DNA of 64,000 bases from Jacaranda mimosifolia (GCA_018894105.1 CM032133.1:10864501-10928500); one strand, 5' to 3'. Numbered from the stretch's first letter, positions 12,772-23,497 are shown. Made by a program: numbers and translations. The notes: a model not told the origin generated them from the letters alone.

Positions 12772-12988
12772 TTGAAGCTCCACTTCTCTCTTCTTCTCTA
12801 ACCCCAAAATTGGCCTTCAAGCTCTCATTTCACTTCTCTATCTCCAGCTAATATTGAGGAGAAATTGGAAAAAGCATTGGTGTGTGGATCATATTAATAG
12901 AGGTAAGATAATAGGATTGTTGTGCCTTGGAATCCACCAGTCAGGGCAGTGACTTGGCGAATTTCTTTCAAGAGATCCAGAAGGAGTT
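12771..12988 (+). repeat. Copia-1 3' LTR, piece 2
   Basis: It matches the Copia-1 5' LTR from about 3,808 to 4,025 (GTTGAAG...TCCACTTC, then AGAGATCCAGAAGGAG). It ends at the Copia-2 insertion. The next LTR bases resume at 29,528, so together these show the pre-insertion order. Confidence 0.8.
12984..12988. repeat. Target-site duplication of Copia-2 (GAGTT)
   Basis: GAGTT at 12,984-12,988 is repeated exactly at 29,528-29,532. The uninterrupted sequence in the Copia-1 5' LTR reads AGGAGGAGTTTTGAT, which contains a single GAGTT. This fixes both borders of Copia-2. Confidence 0.92.
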
Positions 12989-15218
12989 TGTTGGAATAGT
13001 GCCCGGCAAGCCAATAGAATTGGCCTTGAAAAGCTATTTCCTTGTAAAACAATCTTGATTGAATGATATTCTTTATATGGCCATTTTCATCTTATGCTTC
13101 ATTTCACTTCACTTGCATTTGGATGAAGCCTTTAGATCACACATAATTACGGGACTTGATTTGATGACCATGGAATAAGTCTTACACGATCGTAATCTCA
13201 AATCTTCCAAGTCATAGGATCTTACGAGATGGGGCATATAAGATCCGGATAGGCTTACACTAACGATGCATAAATTCTTGAGTTGGATATTGCTCCGTTC
13301 TATAAGCAATTTGTATGAAATACGGGTGGATGTTAGTGGGTGCTTGTTATAGAACAAGTCACTGAAGACCCTCCGTAGAATCCACTAGATAGTCGTAGTG
13401 GCAAATCAGTAGTGGTTAGTTCTCCCGCTTACACTAGTGCATATAAATAGTCATCCGACCTGAGGATCCATGGTAACATTGTGTCCGGTACTCATGCTTT
13501 GACTATTCCTTGACCACTTAATGGGTATTTCGGGTTGATATTAGGTATAAGCTGCTTGGCATGGAGGTTTGTGAGATCCAAGATGGAATCTGACTCCTCT
13601 CTTTTGTGAAGAACGAGTGCATCTCCTTTGTATTCTCTAATGATCGATTCCAAGAAATCCTTACACAAGGTGGTGTGACAATTTGGAAAAGGAGTTTTCC
13701 AAAGGTGAGGTCACATAAGGGAATCGAACATTGAGAATAGAGACATAGTATTGAGACTATTAGGGAGTTGACAAAATATCTTGCCCTAGGCCTCTTTCGG
13801 GAGATAGGAGACGGAAGGACCGTATTTGCATGGTGCGCGTAGACTATGATGGTTCTCCAGAATATTCATTTTGGCCAATTAGTTGGGCTCCATGGGCTTG
13901 ATGTTGGACTTCGACCATGGAGATTGGGTACTCCTCAATTAATGAGATTAATTGAATTGAGTCGATTAGTTTAAAAGGAGTTTTAAACTAAAATGAATAT
14001 GAGATATTCAAAAGTCACAAAGAGTTGTGAGCCTATGTCCAATGAACGGTAGAACCTATTGGGTCGCACACAAAATCCAAATAGCTTCCAAAATTGGTAG
14101 AGCAATTTTCCAAGTGTTGGAAAAATCACCCTTTGGTGACTGATTTTCAAAGTTCCAATCTAACGGTCAACTTTGGTTTGATTAATTTAAATGTTAAATT
14201 AATCAACTAATTTAAGAGTTAAATTAGACCAATAATTAAGGAGTTAATTATTTGGTACCATATTGACCATCAATTGGACAAGTTGATTTAGAGAGTTAAG
14301 GGATAAATTTAAACTTAAGAGTTAAGCTTGTTTGATTTAAGAGTTAAATCAAAGGTTAATTAATTAAATTAAAGTATTTAATTTAATTAATGGGAAGAAT
14401 ACTTTTTGGAGGGAAATTTTAAATGAAGTGTTCATTTAAATTAGCATCTTAATTAATTTGGAGTATATTCCAAATGAAATTGAAATGCACTTGAAATTCA
14501 AGTAAGACTTGAATTTGAATTTTGCCAACTTGGCATGCCACTTGCGTGGTCACCTTGAGAAAGGTGTGATGCCAACTAGCATCACACCTTCCACCCTCTA
14601 TATATAGATATAAAGGGTAAGTAAAATTTGAATTATTACATTGCTAAAAGTGTGAGAATTAGATTCTTGCAAAATTCTTTCCAAGCATTGCATCCTGAGT
14701 TGAAGCTTTGCATTTCTTCTTCTTCCCAACCTGAAAATCAGCCTCTTCTAACTCATTTTATCCTCTCTAACTCCAACTTCTAGTGAGGTAAAATTGAAAG
14801 ATTTTTTGGTATGTGGATCATATCAATAGAGGCAAGGCACTTGACTTTCTTGGTTTTGGAGATCTACCTACAGCAGCTTCCGGTTGGTGAATTTTTCTGG
14901 AGTGGTCCAGAAGTATTTTTGGCTCCCAATTTTCACAGTAGCTTCCCATGTGTGTGGAGGTGTTCCAAATTTAATTTTGAAATTTTGGAGCCGTTTAGCC
15001 TGGGCAATTGTTGTCATCTTTCCGCTGTGCCAGTTCGTGACAGTTTCTGGACTCGTGAGAGATAGTTGATCTTCTCTTTGATTTTTAGCTACAAGAGGTA
15101 ATTATTTATCCTAATCCAGATCTATAGCATGACTAGATCCTTGGGAGCTCAAGTAGCTTAGTTATTTTCAAGCTTATGAAGTCTTGATTTATGGATCCTA
15201 TTGCTACTGTAGCCTTCA
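12989..15218 (+). repeat. Copia-2 5' LTR
   Basis: 2,230 bp, TG...CA bounded. It carries the inverted repeat and TATA box described separately. It pairs with 27,288-29,527; the two look similar along their whole length with scattered substitutions. An LTR of this length is long for copia. Confidence 0.92.
14561..14607 (+). promoter_or_regulatory. Copia-2 LTR promoter: 12-bp inverted repeat plus TATA box
   Basis: AAGGTGTGATGC (14,561-14,572), a six-base spacer and GCATCACACCTT (14,579-14,590) form a perfect inverted repeat. TATATATAG follows at 14,599-14,607. The palindrome ends only eight bases before the TATA box, so it lies in the core promoter and upstream of the expected transcript start. 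Near-identical arrangements occur in the other copia LTRs of the window. A dimeric-protein binding site is an inference. Confidence 0.7.
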
Positions 15219-15220
15219 TG

Positions 15221-15233
15221 TGGTATCGGAGCC
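15221..15233 (+). promoter_or_regulatory. Copia-2 primer-binding site
   Basis: TGGTATCGGAGCC, one base different from TGGTATCAGAGCC, lies two bases after the LTR end. Confidence 0.9.
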
Positions 15234-15750
15234 ATTTTTATGCTATGTTTTGGATTATTGTTTGATTGATTCATGTGATGAATTGATCAATATCACCAAA
15301 CAGTTGATTCAAGCCATGGATTGGAGTGTTTGGGTGATGATGCTTGTGGCTCTATTGCTTGATGAATTGATAGCATGCTATTATGTGATTTAAGTATCAA
15401 TTCATGTTTTAGTATGTTTCAATTCATAGTGATAAATGTTGAATGTTGATTTAGCATTTATTGATGTTATATGGTGACATAGCATGTTGATATTTTATCA
15501 AAAGAGTTTTGGTCATTTTTGAATCCAATTTGATTGGAGTTGTATTGGAAGTTTTTGAAGAATTTGATTCTAGCTTTTCTAATTTTTGAAGGCATGTTTG
15601 AGCACTTGAATTTCCTTTTTTAGAAGAGGTTTTAAATCTGGAAATTCATCTATAATATGTGTTTAAGTGTTCAGGACATATGCTAGAACTATTGTTGCAT
15701 GAAAGTTGAGTGGAAAAGCACTTGATTCATTTGGAAGCCCCAAAACAGGG

Positions 15751-15826
15751 GGCTGCCAAGTAGCAGCCGGGCGTTGCGCACATGCTGTGTGCGCGGCCTG
15801 CCTAGCCGTGCACCCAGGCTAGGCAG
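15751..15826 (+). other. Three consecutive hairpins in Copia-2 leader
   Basis: Three perfect stems follow each other. GGCTGC/GCAGCC (15,751-15,756 with 15,763-15,768) has a 6-nt loop. GCGCACA/TGTGCGC (15,776-15,782 with 15,788-15,794) has a 5-nt loop. CTGCCTAGCC/GGCTAGGCAG (15,798-15,807 with 15,817-15,826) has a 9-nt loop. The cluster is a GC-rich island in an AT-rich leader, between PBS and gag, where packaging and dimerisation signals of LTR elements usually lie. Function is inferred. Confidence 0.6.
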
Positions 15827-16910
15827 TAGCCCCTATTTTGTGGTTTTGGTGAATTTTGAGTATTTTTTCCAATTCCTTTTGTGCGTCAAATGTTTTTTCA
15901 CCACACATGATAGATGCACAAACGTTGTGCAAGTTCTCAAAATTATGTTTGACATTTTTGAATGCCTTTGAAAATTGGTTAAAGTTCATCTTCCAATAAT
16001 GGCATAAATGTTAGGCTTATTCAATTATTTGTTTATGAGATAAGCATTTAATTGATGGAATTAATTGTTAATTCTAGATTTGTTTATTGTTCGTTTAATT
16101 GTTGAATGGATGATGATTGAATGGGGATGATCATGAGCCTTTAATATTGATTTTAATTGTTTCAAGTTGTTGAAATGGGTTGTATTAAATTGAGACTTGC
16201 ATGCCTCTTATTTTCTACCTTGTAATTGTTATGAGAGTAGAATCACTAGGAGTAAGAATTTCTTATTCATATAATTGTTGCATGGACCAATGGAGGCCAA
16301 TGGAGGCATGGAGACCTTTGAAGGCCCATGAATGTATGGGATACACTCATATAATAGCTAGATTTAATCAACCCACCTAAAATCAACTAGGTGGTGCACC
16401 TATGGCTCTAAGTGCACCACCTGGTTAGGCTTATAGTCATCCCACCCTAGGAGCATGCTAGGCGCATTTACTTATTTATACTTTCCATATCCTATTTATG
16501 TATGAGATGCATGGTTAGGATATAGAAAACCTAAATAAAAAGATAAAATAATGAGATCTTTACAAGCAAAAACCCTCCACTTAGAATGTCTAAGTGTTTT
16601 TTATCAAATATTAAGTCAAAATGGATTCAAATTAAAAGAGTTTTAATTAATCCAAGCCTTCTACCAATAGTATATGGCATGACGATGCTACCACCTTTGT
16701 ATGATATACATCCGGTCACGGGGGTCATGCTTAGGTTGAAAGCTGTGACCATACACTTTGCATGAGATACACCTTTGACTTGGGAACGCCCACACATTAT
16801 ACACTCGGTCATGGAGGATGTTGTGGTGCCCGTCTCGAATCGAAGATTGATTAATAGGTTTGACTTAACACCGAGTAATGTAGAGGTCGTCCATTAGGGG
16901 ATTTAACTGA

Positions 16911-16913
16911 AAT
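16911..16913. repeat. Target-site duplication of CACTA element (AAT)
   Basis: AAT at 16,911-16,913 and AAT at 23,209-23,211 flank the element. Three-base duplications are the rule for CACTA transposons. The Copia-1 equivalent around 6,000-6,025 gives an uninterrupted comparison. Confidence 0.85.
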
Positions 16914-17260
16914 CACTACAATAATTTGCATTTCACGTAACAAAAAATTTGGTAACAAATGTAACATATGTTAGATTTATTGTAACAAAATTGATTTTTT
17001 GTTACAAATAACATTTTCTTTAGTAACAAAGTAAAAGTCTTGTTACCTTTAACTCAAATTTGTTACCTTAAATTTTTTATGTTCGTAACTAAATAATTAT
17101 TCGTTACGGAAAATGTTATTTTGTTACATATAACATTTTCCATCATATAAGAAGATATATTTGTAACAAAATTTGGTACCTTTTGTAACAACAAAATATT
17201 TGTTACAAATAAAATATATTGTAACAAAGTTTTTAGTTACTAAATTTTAATTAACTTCCC
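16914..17260. repeat. CACTA left terminal and subterminal repeats
   Basis: After the terminal CACTACAA, the five-base word GTAAC or its complement GTTAC recurs more than a dozen times in about 330 bases, usually as TTGTAACAAA or TTTGTTACAA. Both orientations are present. This is typical of the transposase-binding zone of CACTA elements. Confidence 0.8.
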
Positions 17261-18035
17261 TCGAAAATTCATTCCCTCCAAATATCAATTGTATACATAT
17301 GGTAACAATGATTTTTGTTACTAATTATAAACGAATATTAAATTAAATTTTTACTAATACTTGTGGGTTGGGTTTTTGTTCAAGAAATGGACTTCACAAT
17401 AATGTAAAGAATTTGTTAATTGTATTTAACCAATTTTTTAGTGAATTATTATTGAACTGGGTTTTATTTTAAAGATTGAGCTTGAAGAAATTTGAAGTGG
17501 AAATCCATTAGTTGGGCCAATTTCTTTAAAATATTGGGCTTTATAACTTTTTTATGAATTATTCAATGAATTAGGAGTTTTCATTTAGAGGAAAATGCGA
17601 AATTGGTCTCGTAACTATACCCTACTGACAAATTTTGACTTTATATTTTTGGTACACTAACTTTTGAATTTTGGCAATTTGAGGATAAATCTAGCCCGGA
17701 TTCATTTGCAGCAGGCCCAATCCACATGGCGCCATGTCACATCCTCTCTCCTACGTGGCATGTGGTGTGGCAACCCCCTTCTTGCCATGTATTTTACTAG
17801 ACAGTAAAAAAGGGTATTTGCACAAAAAATTAAAAATAGGTATATAAAAATTGAAAAAAGTAAAAAGATAAAAAAAAAAAAAAAGATAAATCTTGAAAAA
17901 TATTTATATACTTATATATATTTATATATATATATATATATATTCACATATATAAACACACATACACATGTATTCCACTTGCTAAATTATCAAATTAAAT
18001 GAATTGAGTCCTAAAAAAAATTTAAAACTTGCACA
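17261..18035. other. CACTA interior, unassigned
   Basis: Low-complexity AT-rich DNA with a poly-A run near 17,870-17,884 and a TA tract near 17,920-17,942. One less AT-rich part at 17,690-17,780 contains CATGGCGCCATG (17,727-17,738), a short palindrome. No gene is seen. Confidence 0.5.
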
Positions 18036-18900
18036 TTAGAATTTAAAATATCAAATATCCTTCAAATTTATAAAATTTTATTTCCTACGACTTTACCATC
18101 TAAATTTTTTAAAAAATCTAATTTATCACTTTAGGGCATATAATTTTAATAATATTAAGTTAAAATATCTAATAATGTTAAAATAGTAAAATATCTAAAA
18201 ATTTAAATAAATTTTGTTGACTTTATTTATTAAGTTAAAAATGAAATAAAAATTTAAGTCTATCCTATTATCTATATAATTCAAAATTACATAAGAATAT
18301 TAAAATGATAAATACATCTAAAATAATTCTGTTAAATATAAATATATTTTATTTATTAATTCAAATATGACAAAAAAAAAACTTAAACAATAAAATTTTA
18401 AGTCTGTCATCCTAACTATATAATTAAAAATTACATAATAATATTAAAATAAAAAATATTCTAAATATTAGAGTTTAAAATATCAAATATCCTTCAAATT
18501 TATTCAATTTTAATTCATACGAATTTATCATCTAATTTTTTTTTTTAAATCTAACTTATAACTTTAGGCCATATAATTTTAATAATATTAAGTTAAAATA
18601 TTTAACAATGCTAAAATAGTAAAATATCTAACAATTTAAATAAATTGTGTTGACTTTATTTGTTAAGTTAAAAATGAAATAAAAATTAAACAATAAAACA
18701 TTAAGTCTATCCTATTATCTATATAATTCAAAATTACATAATAACATTAAAATGATAAATACATTTAAAATAATTCTATTAAATATAAATATATTTTATT
18801 TATTAATTCAGATATAACAAAATAAAACTTAAACAAAAAAATTTTGAGTCTATCATCCTAACTATATAATTGTAGATTACATAATAAAATTAAAATAAAA
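18036..18900. repeat. Tandem duplication, period about 432 bp, in CACTA
   Basis: Sequence beginning TTAGAATTTAAAATATC at about 18,036 recurs as TTAGAGTTTAAAATATC at about 18,468. The long AT-rich sentence that follows (including 'ttaagttaaaaatgaaa' and 'ctatcctattatctatata') repeats in the same order. This is a direct duplication of roughly 430 bp. No coding capacity is seen. Confidence 0.75.
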
Positions 18901-18948
18901 AATATTCTAAAATAATTCAATTATTCAATTAATATAAATAAAGAATTC

Positions 18949-18996
<48 letters not shown>
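18949..18996. repeat. (AAT)16 microsatellite
   Basis: Sixteen uninterrupted AAT units, 48 bases, between the tandem duplication and the first AT-rich module of the CACTA element. Confidence 0.95.
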
Positions 18997-19046
18997 CCCT
19001 ACCCTTCCCCTCCAGCACTTCATATATTTCTCATTTCCTTTCTTTT

Positions 19047-19510
19047 TTGTTCATTCTTTTCTTTTCTTTTCTTTTTATTCTCATTTCTCTCTTCTTCCAT
19101 TATTTCATATATTTCTCATTTTATACATATATGTATAAATTTATCATTGTTTCTCATTTCTCATTATTTCATATATTCTCATTTTATACGTATATAAATA
19201 TATATGTATATATAAATTTATCTATAAAATTTTAAATAATTTTTATTTTTATCTTTTTTTCTTTCTAATTATTCATACATGTATACTTATTTTTTCTATT
19301 TATACTTATTCACATATATATAATATACATATATATAAATTTATCAATAAAATTTAAATTACTTTTATTTTATCAATTTTTTTATTTATTCATTCCAAAT
19401 TAAATAATATTTAATATTTATAAAAACATATATATAATATATTTTTTTATTCATACTTATATGCATATATAGTATATATATACATATATATATATAAATT
19501 TCAATAAAAT
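19047..19510. repeat. AT-rich module, copy 1 (CACTA interior)
   Basis: It opens with TTTCTCATTTCTC-type pyrimidine words, then a recognisable run including TATTCATACATGTATACTTA, then AATTAAATAATATTTAATA. The same order appears in copies 2 and 3. It starts with a TTTTC-rich tract, and ORFs here are low-complexity artefacts. Confidence 0.7.
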
Positions 19511-20340
19511 TTAAAGAAGATTCATCATAAATTTCTCATTTTATACATATATAAATTTATCATTATTTCATATATTCTTATTTTATACATATGTATAAAT
19601 TTATTTAATGAATTTGGATGGCAATGCAATTTTGTTTCCCTCCAACTTTGTATTCCCTCCAAAATTTGGGCCATAAAAAATATTAACAATTGTTTTTATT
19701 ATTAGTTTGACATAATAATTTAACTTGATTTCTTCCAAAAAATTGATTCCCTCTAACAATAATGAATTTTTTTCATTTTGTTGATTCCTCTAAATTTTAG
19801 CTCCTCCATTTTTTTTTTGTATAAATAATCTATGGCAAAATTAATTTCTTTTATCTTAGATTATATGATGAATTGACATATAATTTTTTAAATTATTAAA
19901 TAATTCTCTATTATAGTTAAAATAGTTAAATAACATATAATTTGGACTTATAAATTTTGGTGCTTAAAAATTTAATTTTTTATTATAATTTATTACAATA
20001 TTTATTTAGAAAAATTCTAAAAACTCCTTAAAATAAATAGTTAAAGGTTACATACCTAAATAACAAAAGAAAATAAAGAAATCTAGTTTACCATAATACT
20101 TAATGAAAAGAAAACGGTCCCTGAAGTTAGGCCTGTTAATTTTACATTTCGTATTTCAATCGTTGTATTGGCCAATTAAAGATTTTTTATAATTTATAGA
20201 TATCTATCTGTTAATTGTGTGTATGTTTTACTATTTAAATTGCTAATATGAAGATAACTTTCGTGGTTTAATATAGTGTAAAAAAGTATTAACTTAAAGT
20301 ATATTTTATTATCATATTTTATTTATTTTTTCTTTTTTTT
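19511..20340. other. CACTA interior between modules 1 and 2, unassigned
   Basis: AT-rich single-copy-looking sequence. Words such as 'ttccctccaa' recall 17,260-17,280 in the left subterminal flank. No ORF or RNA gene is recognised. Confidence 0.4.
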
Positions 20341-20760
20341 CATTATTTTCTTTTCTTTTCGTTTTATTCTCATTTCTCTCTTCTATTATTTCATATATTT
20401 CTCATTTTATACATATATATAAATTTATACATATATATATAAATAAATTTATCTACAAAATTTTAAATAATTTTTATTTTTATCTTTTTTCTTTCTAATT
20501 ATTCATACATGTATACTTATTTTTTCTATTTAGACTTATTCACATAAATATAATATACATATTTATAAATTTATCTATAAAATTTAAATTACTTTTATTT
20601 TTATCTACTTTTCTATTTATTCATTCCGAATTAAATAATATTTAATATTTATAAATATGTATAATATAATTTTTTGTTCGTACTTATTTACATATATATA
20701 TAGTGTGTATATATATATATATATACGCCACAAGAAAATAGGTTAATCGCGCCATATACT
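20341..20760. repeat. AT-rich module, copy 2, ending in CACTA-like terminus
   Basis: It follows the same word order as copy 1 but terminates with a TA tract and then CCACAAGAAAATAGG at 20,728-20,742, followed by TTAATCGCGCCATA. This end matches copy 3 about 999 bases downstream, where the CACTA terminus is intact. Confidence 0.7.
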
Positions 20761-20864
20761 TTGCGCTGGTTTTTCTAAACTGCTACAATTAATAATATTA
20801 TTTCTTTTACATATTAGATTATTCTTTGTTTTTAACTTTAAAGGGTTTTGTCCACTATTTTTTA

Positions 20865-20902
<38 letters not shown>

Positions 20903-21392
20903 AATGCCAATTATTTTTTAAAATCAATCTTCTTTAATTTTAATTTTTGATTTAAAATCAATTAAGTTAAAACAAAACTATGATAGTAAAGATAAAAAAA
21001 GTAAAATAAATCAAAATAAATATATAAAATAATTATAAAGTTAAAATCAATATTAGTATATAAGTTAATAGAAACCTTTTAATTTGACTCATAACTTTGT
21101 TATCGAATAATTAAGTGAAGAAAGAGATTGGCATTAGTCATATAAAGTTAAAACTATAGTAAATTGATAAAATAATTATAAACTTAAAATTGATTTTAAA
21201 ATATGAATTAGTGACAAAATATGAGGATGAAATTATAATGTAAAATAAAATATAGAAAAAACAAATTATTGTATTCATTCTCAAATTTTTGTATAAATAT
21301 AATTGGATATTCATATTATATTTTGCAAATAACAAACAAATAGTGAATAAGAAAAAAAGTTGTTAACCTTTCAAATAATCAAAATCAAAATT
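20761..21392. other. CACTA interior between modules 2 and 3, unassigned
   Basis: AT-rich, with a TA/TG microsatellite at about 20,866-20,902. No gene is seen; the short minus-strand ORF 21,138-21,335 is low complexity. Confidence 0.4.
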
Positions 21393-21910
21393 TCTCATTA
21401 TTTCATATATTCTCATTTTATACATATATATATATATATATATTTATCTATAAAATTTTAAATAATTTTTATTTTTATCTTTTTTCTTTCGAATTATTCA
21501 TACATGTATACTTATTTTTTCCATTTATACTTATTCACATATATATAATATACATATATATAAATTTATCAATAAAATTTAAATTACTTTTATTTTTATC
21601 TATTTTTTTGATTTATTCATTCCGAATTAAATAATATTTAATATTTATAACTATGTATATAATATTTAATTTTCATTCAAAGTTATATACATATATAGTA
21701 TATATATATATATACACACACACACACTACAAGAAAATAGGTTAATCGCGACATATATTTTGTGATGGTTTGTCTCAACCGCCGCAGAATTAGCCATTTA
21801 ATGGCGGTTTTTGAAATTGCTGCGGAATTCATAATAAATGGCGGCAGTTAGTGTAACATTTCCTGAATGAATAACTTAGTGCTGATTTTTCTAAACCGTC
21901 GGAATTAATA
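21393..21910. repeat. AT-rich module, copy 3, with embedded CACTA terminus
   Basis: It follows the same order as copies 1 and 2. After a TA/CA tract comes CACTACAAGAAAATAGG (21,725-21,741), a textbook CACTA terminus of a family different from the host element. A GC-richer stretch with repeated GCGG/CCGC words follows (21,775-21,900). No matching opposite end is visible, so a terminal fragment of a second CACTA family is embedded here. Confidence 0.7.
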
Positions 21911-22359
21911 ATATTTATATATATGTAATGCCAATTATTTTTTATAAATATTTTTTTATAAATTTCTAAAATAAAGTATTTTATATTATAAGCTCTTCTA
22001 CAAAAATATTAAACCTTTACCGAACAATTTATATATACATATATGTAATAAAATTTATTTGCTTCATGAAGCTATGTTATATAATTATCTCACACTTTTT
22101 ATTTATTTCTTTTAATTCACTATTTGATACTCTTATTTTATTTATTCAAATGAAAATTATTACTTTGTTTTTAAAAATAAAATAATGTTTGCTTGATAAC
22201 ATGTGAAATTGCTGGAGAGCTTTATATGGAAGAGATGAATAAGTAATTGAGCAAATGCATATATTAACTTTTGGACATACAGTTAAGATGGTCAGGTGCT
22301 TGTTTGAGGGTGGGCATGGTTGTGGGATCCAAACCTGCTGCCAGTAGGTTGAGATCGAT

Positions 22360-22700
22360 TTTCGCTCGTCCGGTGTGGCGCCTAGGCCGGCGCTGCTCAG
22401 TGTGGGCCTGCGCTTAGGTGGGCTGGCGCGGGAGCTGGGCTTGTGCCAGGATAGGCCGGTGGGTAGGTCGGTGCTGCTCGGGTGGGCCGGTGTGGTGCTG
22501 GGCCAACGCTGCTCGGTGTGGGCCTACGCTCGGATGGGCCAGCGGGTGGGCCAAGGTGGGCACTCGGGTGGGCCGGCGCTTCGGCGGTGGGCCTATGCTC
22601 GGGTGGTGCTCTTGCTGGTGGGCTGTTGGCTGGTGGGTGATGACCCAGGTCGAGCCTAGAGTTCGGCGGCCCAGCAGGCGTAGGCCTGATGTCAAATGAC
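22360..22700. repeat. GC-rich imperfect repeat island in CACTA
   Basis: An abrupt GC-rich block in AT-rich surroundings. Words such as CTGCTCGGTGTGGGCC and CTCGGGTGGGCC recur. The segments at 22,391-22,428 and 22,507-22,544 are near-identical and 116 bases apart. Long ORFs appear on both strands (for example 22,375-22,659 and 22,397-22,744), as expected when stop codons are rare in GC-rich repeats. I see no protein family. It could be a minisatellite or a captured host fragment. Confidence 0.65.
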
Positions 22701-22740
22701 CCATCCATATGAAGCAACCCAAACAGGAGCCCATGCGTAC

Positions 22741-23208
22741 ACATTTAGTAACAAAACTTTTAGTTATTTATTCATTAGTAACGAAATGCTTATTTTTGAA
22801 TTAAAATTTTATTTAACTATTTGTAACCAAATATTTTGTTACATAAACAATTAGTAACTATACTTAATTAAATAAGTAATAACATTATATTATGCATTGG
22901 TAACGAAAAAATAAAATGCAATAAAATTGCCAATGTTTTAGTAACTAAATATTTCGTTACGCTATAAAAATCTATTGTAACTACTACACTTTTTTGTTAC
23001 TAATATCATATTTTGGTAATGATACATTTCATCGCCATAAGTTCATCATTCGTAACGAACTATAAATTTTGTTACTAAAACCTTTTGCAACAGGCTTTAG
23101 GGCACTAAACTTAAGTAACGAAAAATTCGTTACTAATATTTTAGGTAACGAATTTCAGCTTTATGGTAACAACATTATTCGTTACTAAAAGTGTAATTTG
23201 TTGTAGTG
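22741..23208. repeat. CACTA right terminal and subterminal repeats
   Basis: GTAAC/GTTAC words (TAGTAACGAAA, TTCGTTACTAA and similar) recur densely up to the terminal TTGTAGTG at 23,201-23,208. They mirror the left end. Confidence 0.8.
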
Positions 23209-23497
23209 AATGGTGAGGCAAAATATATCAAGAATTGCATAAGATGCAATTAGAAAAAGTTGCTTACCTTTGGATTGCTCGTGGATATACATCCGGTCAC
23301 GGGGGTCCACTTGCAAGTCTTTAGGATCTTGATTCTCACTAGAAAATATGATTTTCCGAATTCTTCTTGGGGGTGAAGAATTTGATAAAATAGTGGAAGA
23401 AAAACATGGTTGAAAGACCATGAACATGTTTTTCATATCAAATTCAATGACATGCTTATTCTCTTTTTCGCCTTTGAGGATTTGTGAAATCTCAAGA
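23209..23497 (+). other. Copia-2 untranslated leader, part 2
   Basis: It continues the leader after the CACTA insertion. GGTGAGGCAAAATATATC matches AGTGAGGCAAAATATATC at about 6,018 in Copia-1. It contains no gene. Confidence 0.75.

Larger units (their letters stand above)
15234..16913 (+). other. Copia-2 untranslated leader, part 1
   Basis: AT-rich non-coding leader resembling 4,340-6,000 of Copia-1. It contains the GC-rich hairpin cluster at 15,751-15,826. It is cut at 16,913 by the CACTA element and resumes at 23,209-23,497. No coding potential is apparent. Confidence 0.75.
16914..23208. mobile_element. Non-autonomous CACTA (En/Spm-type) transposon, 6.3 kb
   Basis: The left end is CACTACAATAATTTGCA; the right end on the minus strand is CACTACAACAAATTACA. 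Together these form a terminal inverted repeat with the CACTA signature. AAT duplications flank the element. Arrays of GTAAC/GTTAC words occupy both subterminal zones, as expected for transposase-binding repeats. The interior is extremely AT-rich and contains repeat modules, microsatellites and a GC-rich island. I find no transposase-like reading frame, so it would need an enzyme supplied in trans. Confidence 0.9.

Noticed and set aside
15184..15393. 69-codon ORF at the LTR/leader border of Copia-2
   Set aside because: It spans the PBS and the LTR edge, and the equivalent in Copia-1 is not open.
19047..19235. Hydrophobic 62-codon ORF resembling a membrane peptide
   Set aside because: Phe/Ile/Tyr richness follows from the T-rich low-complexity DNA; the module copies do not keep the frame.
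22375..22744. Overlapping ORFs of about 90-115 codons on both strands
   Set aside because: They lie in the GC-rich repeat island, where stop codons are rare in every frame. Composition is Pro/Gly/Ala-repetitive and there is no family resemblance.
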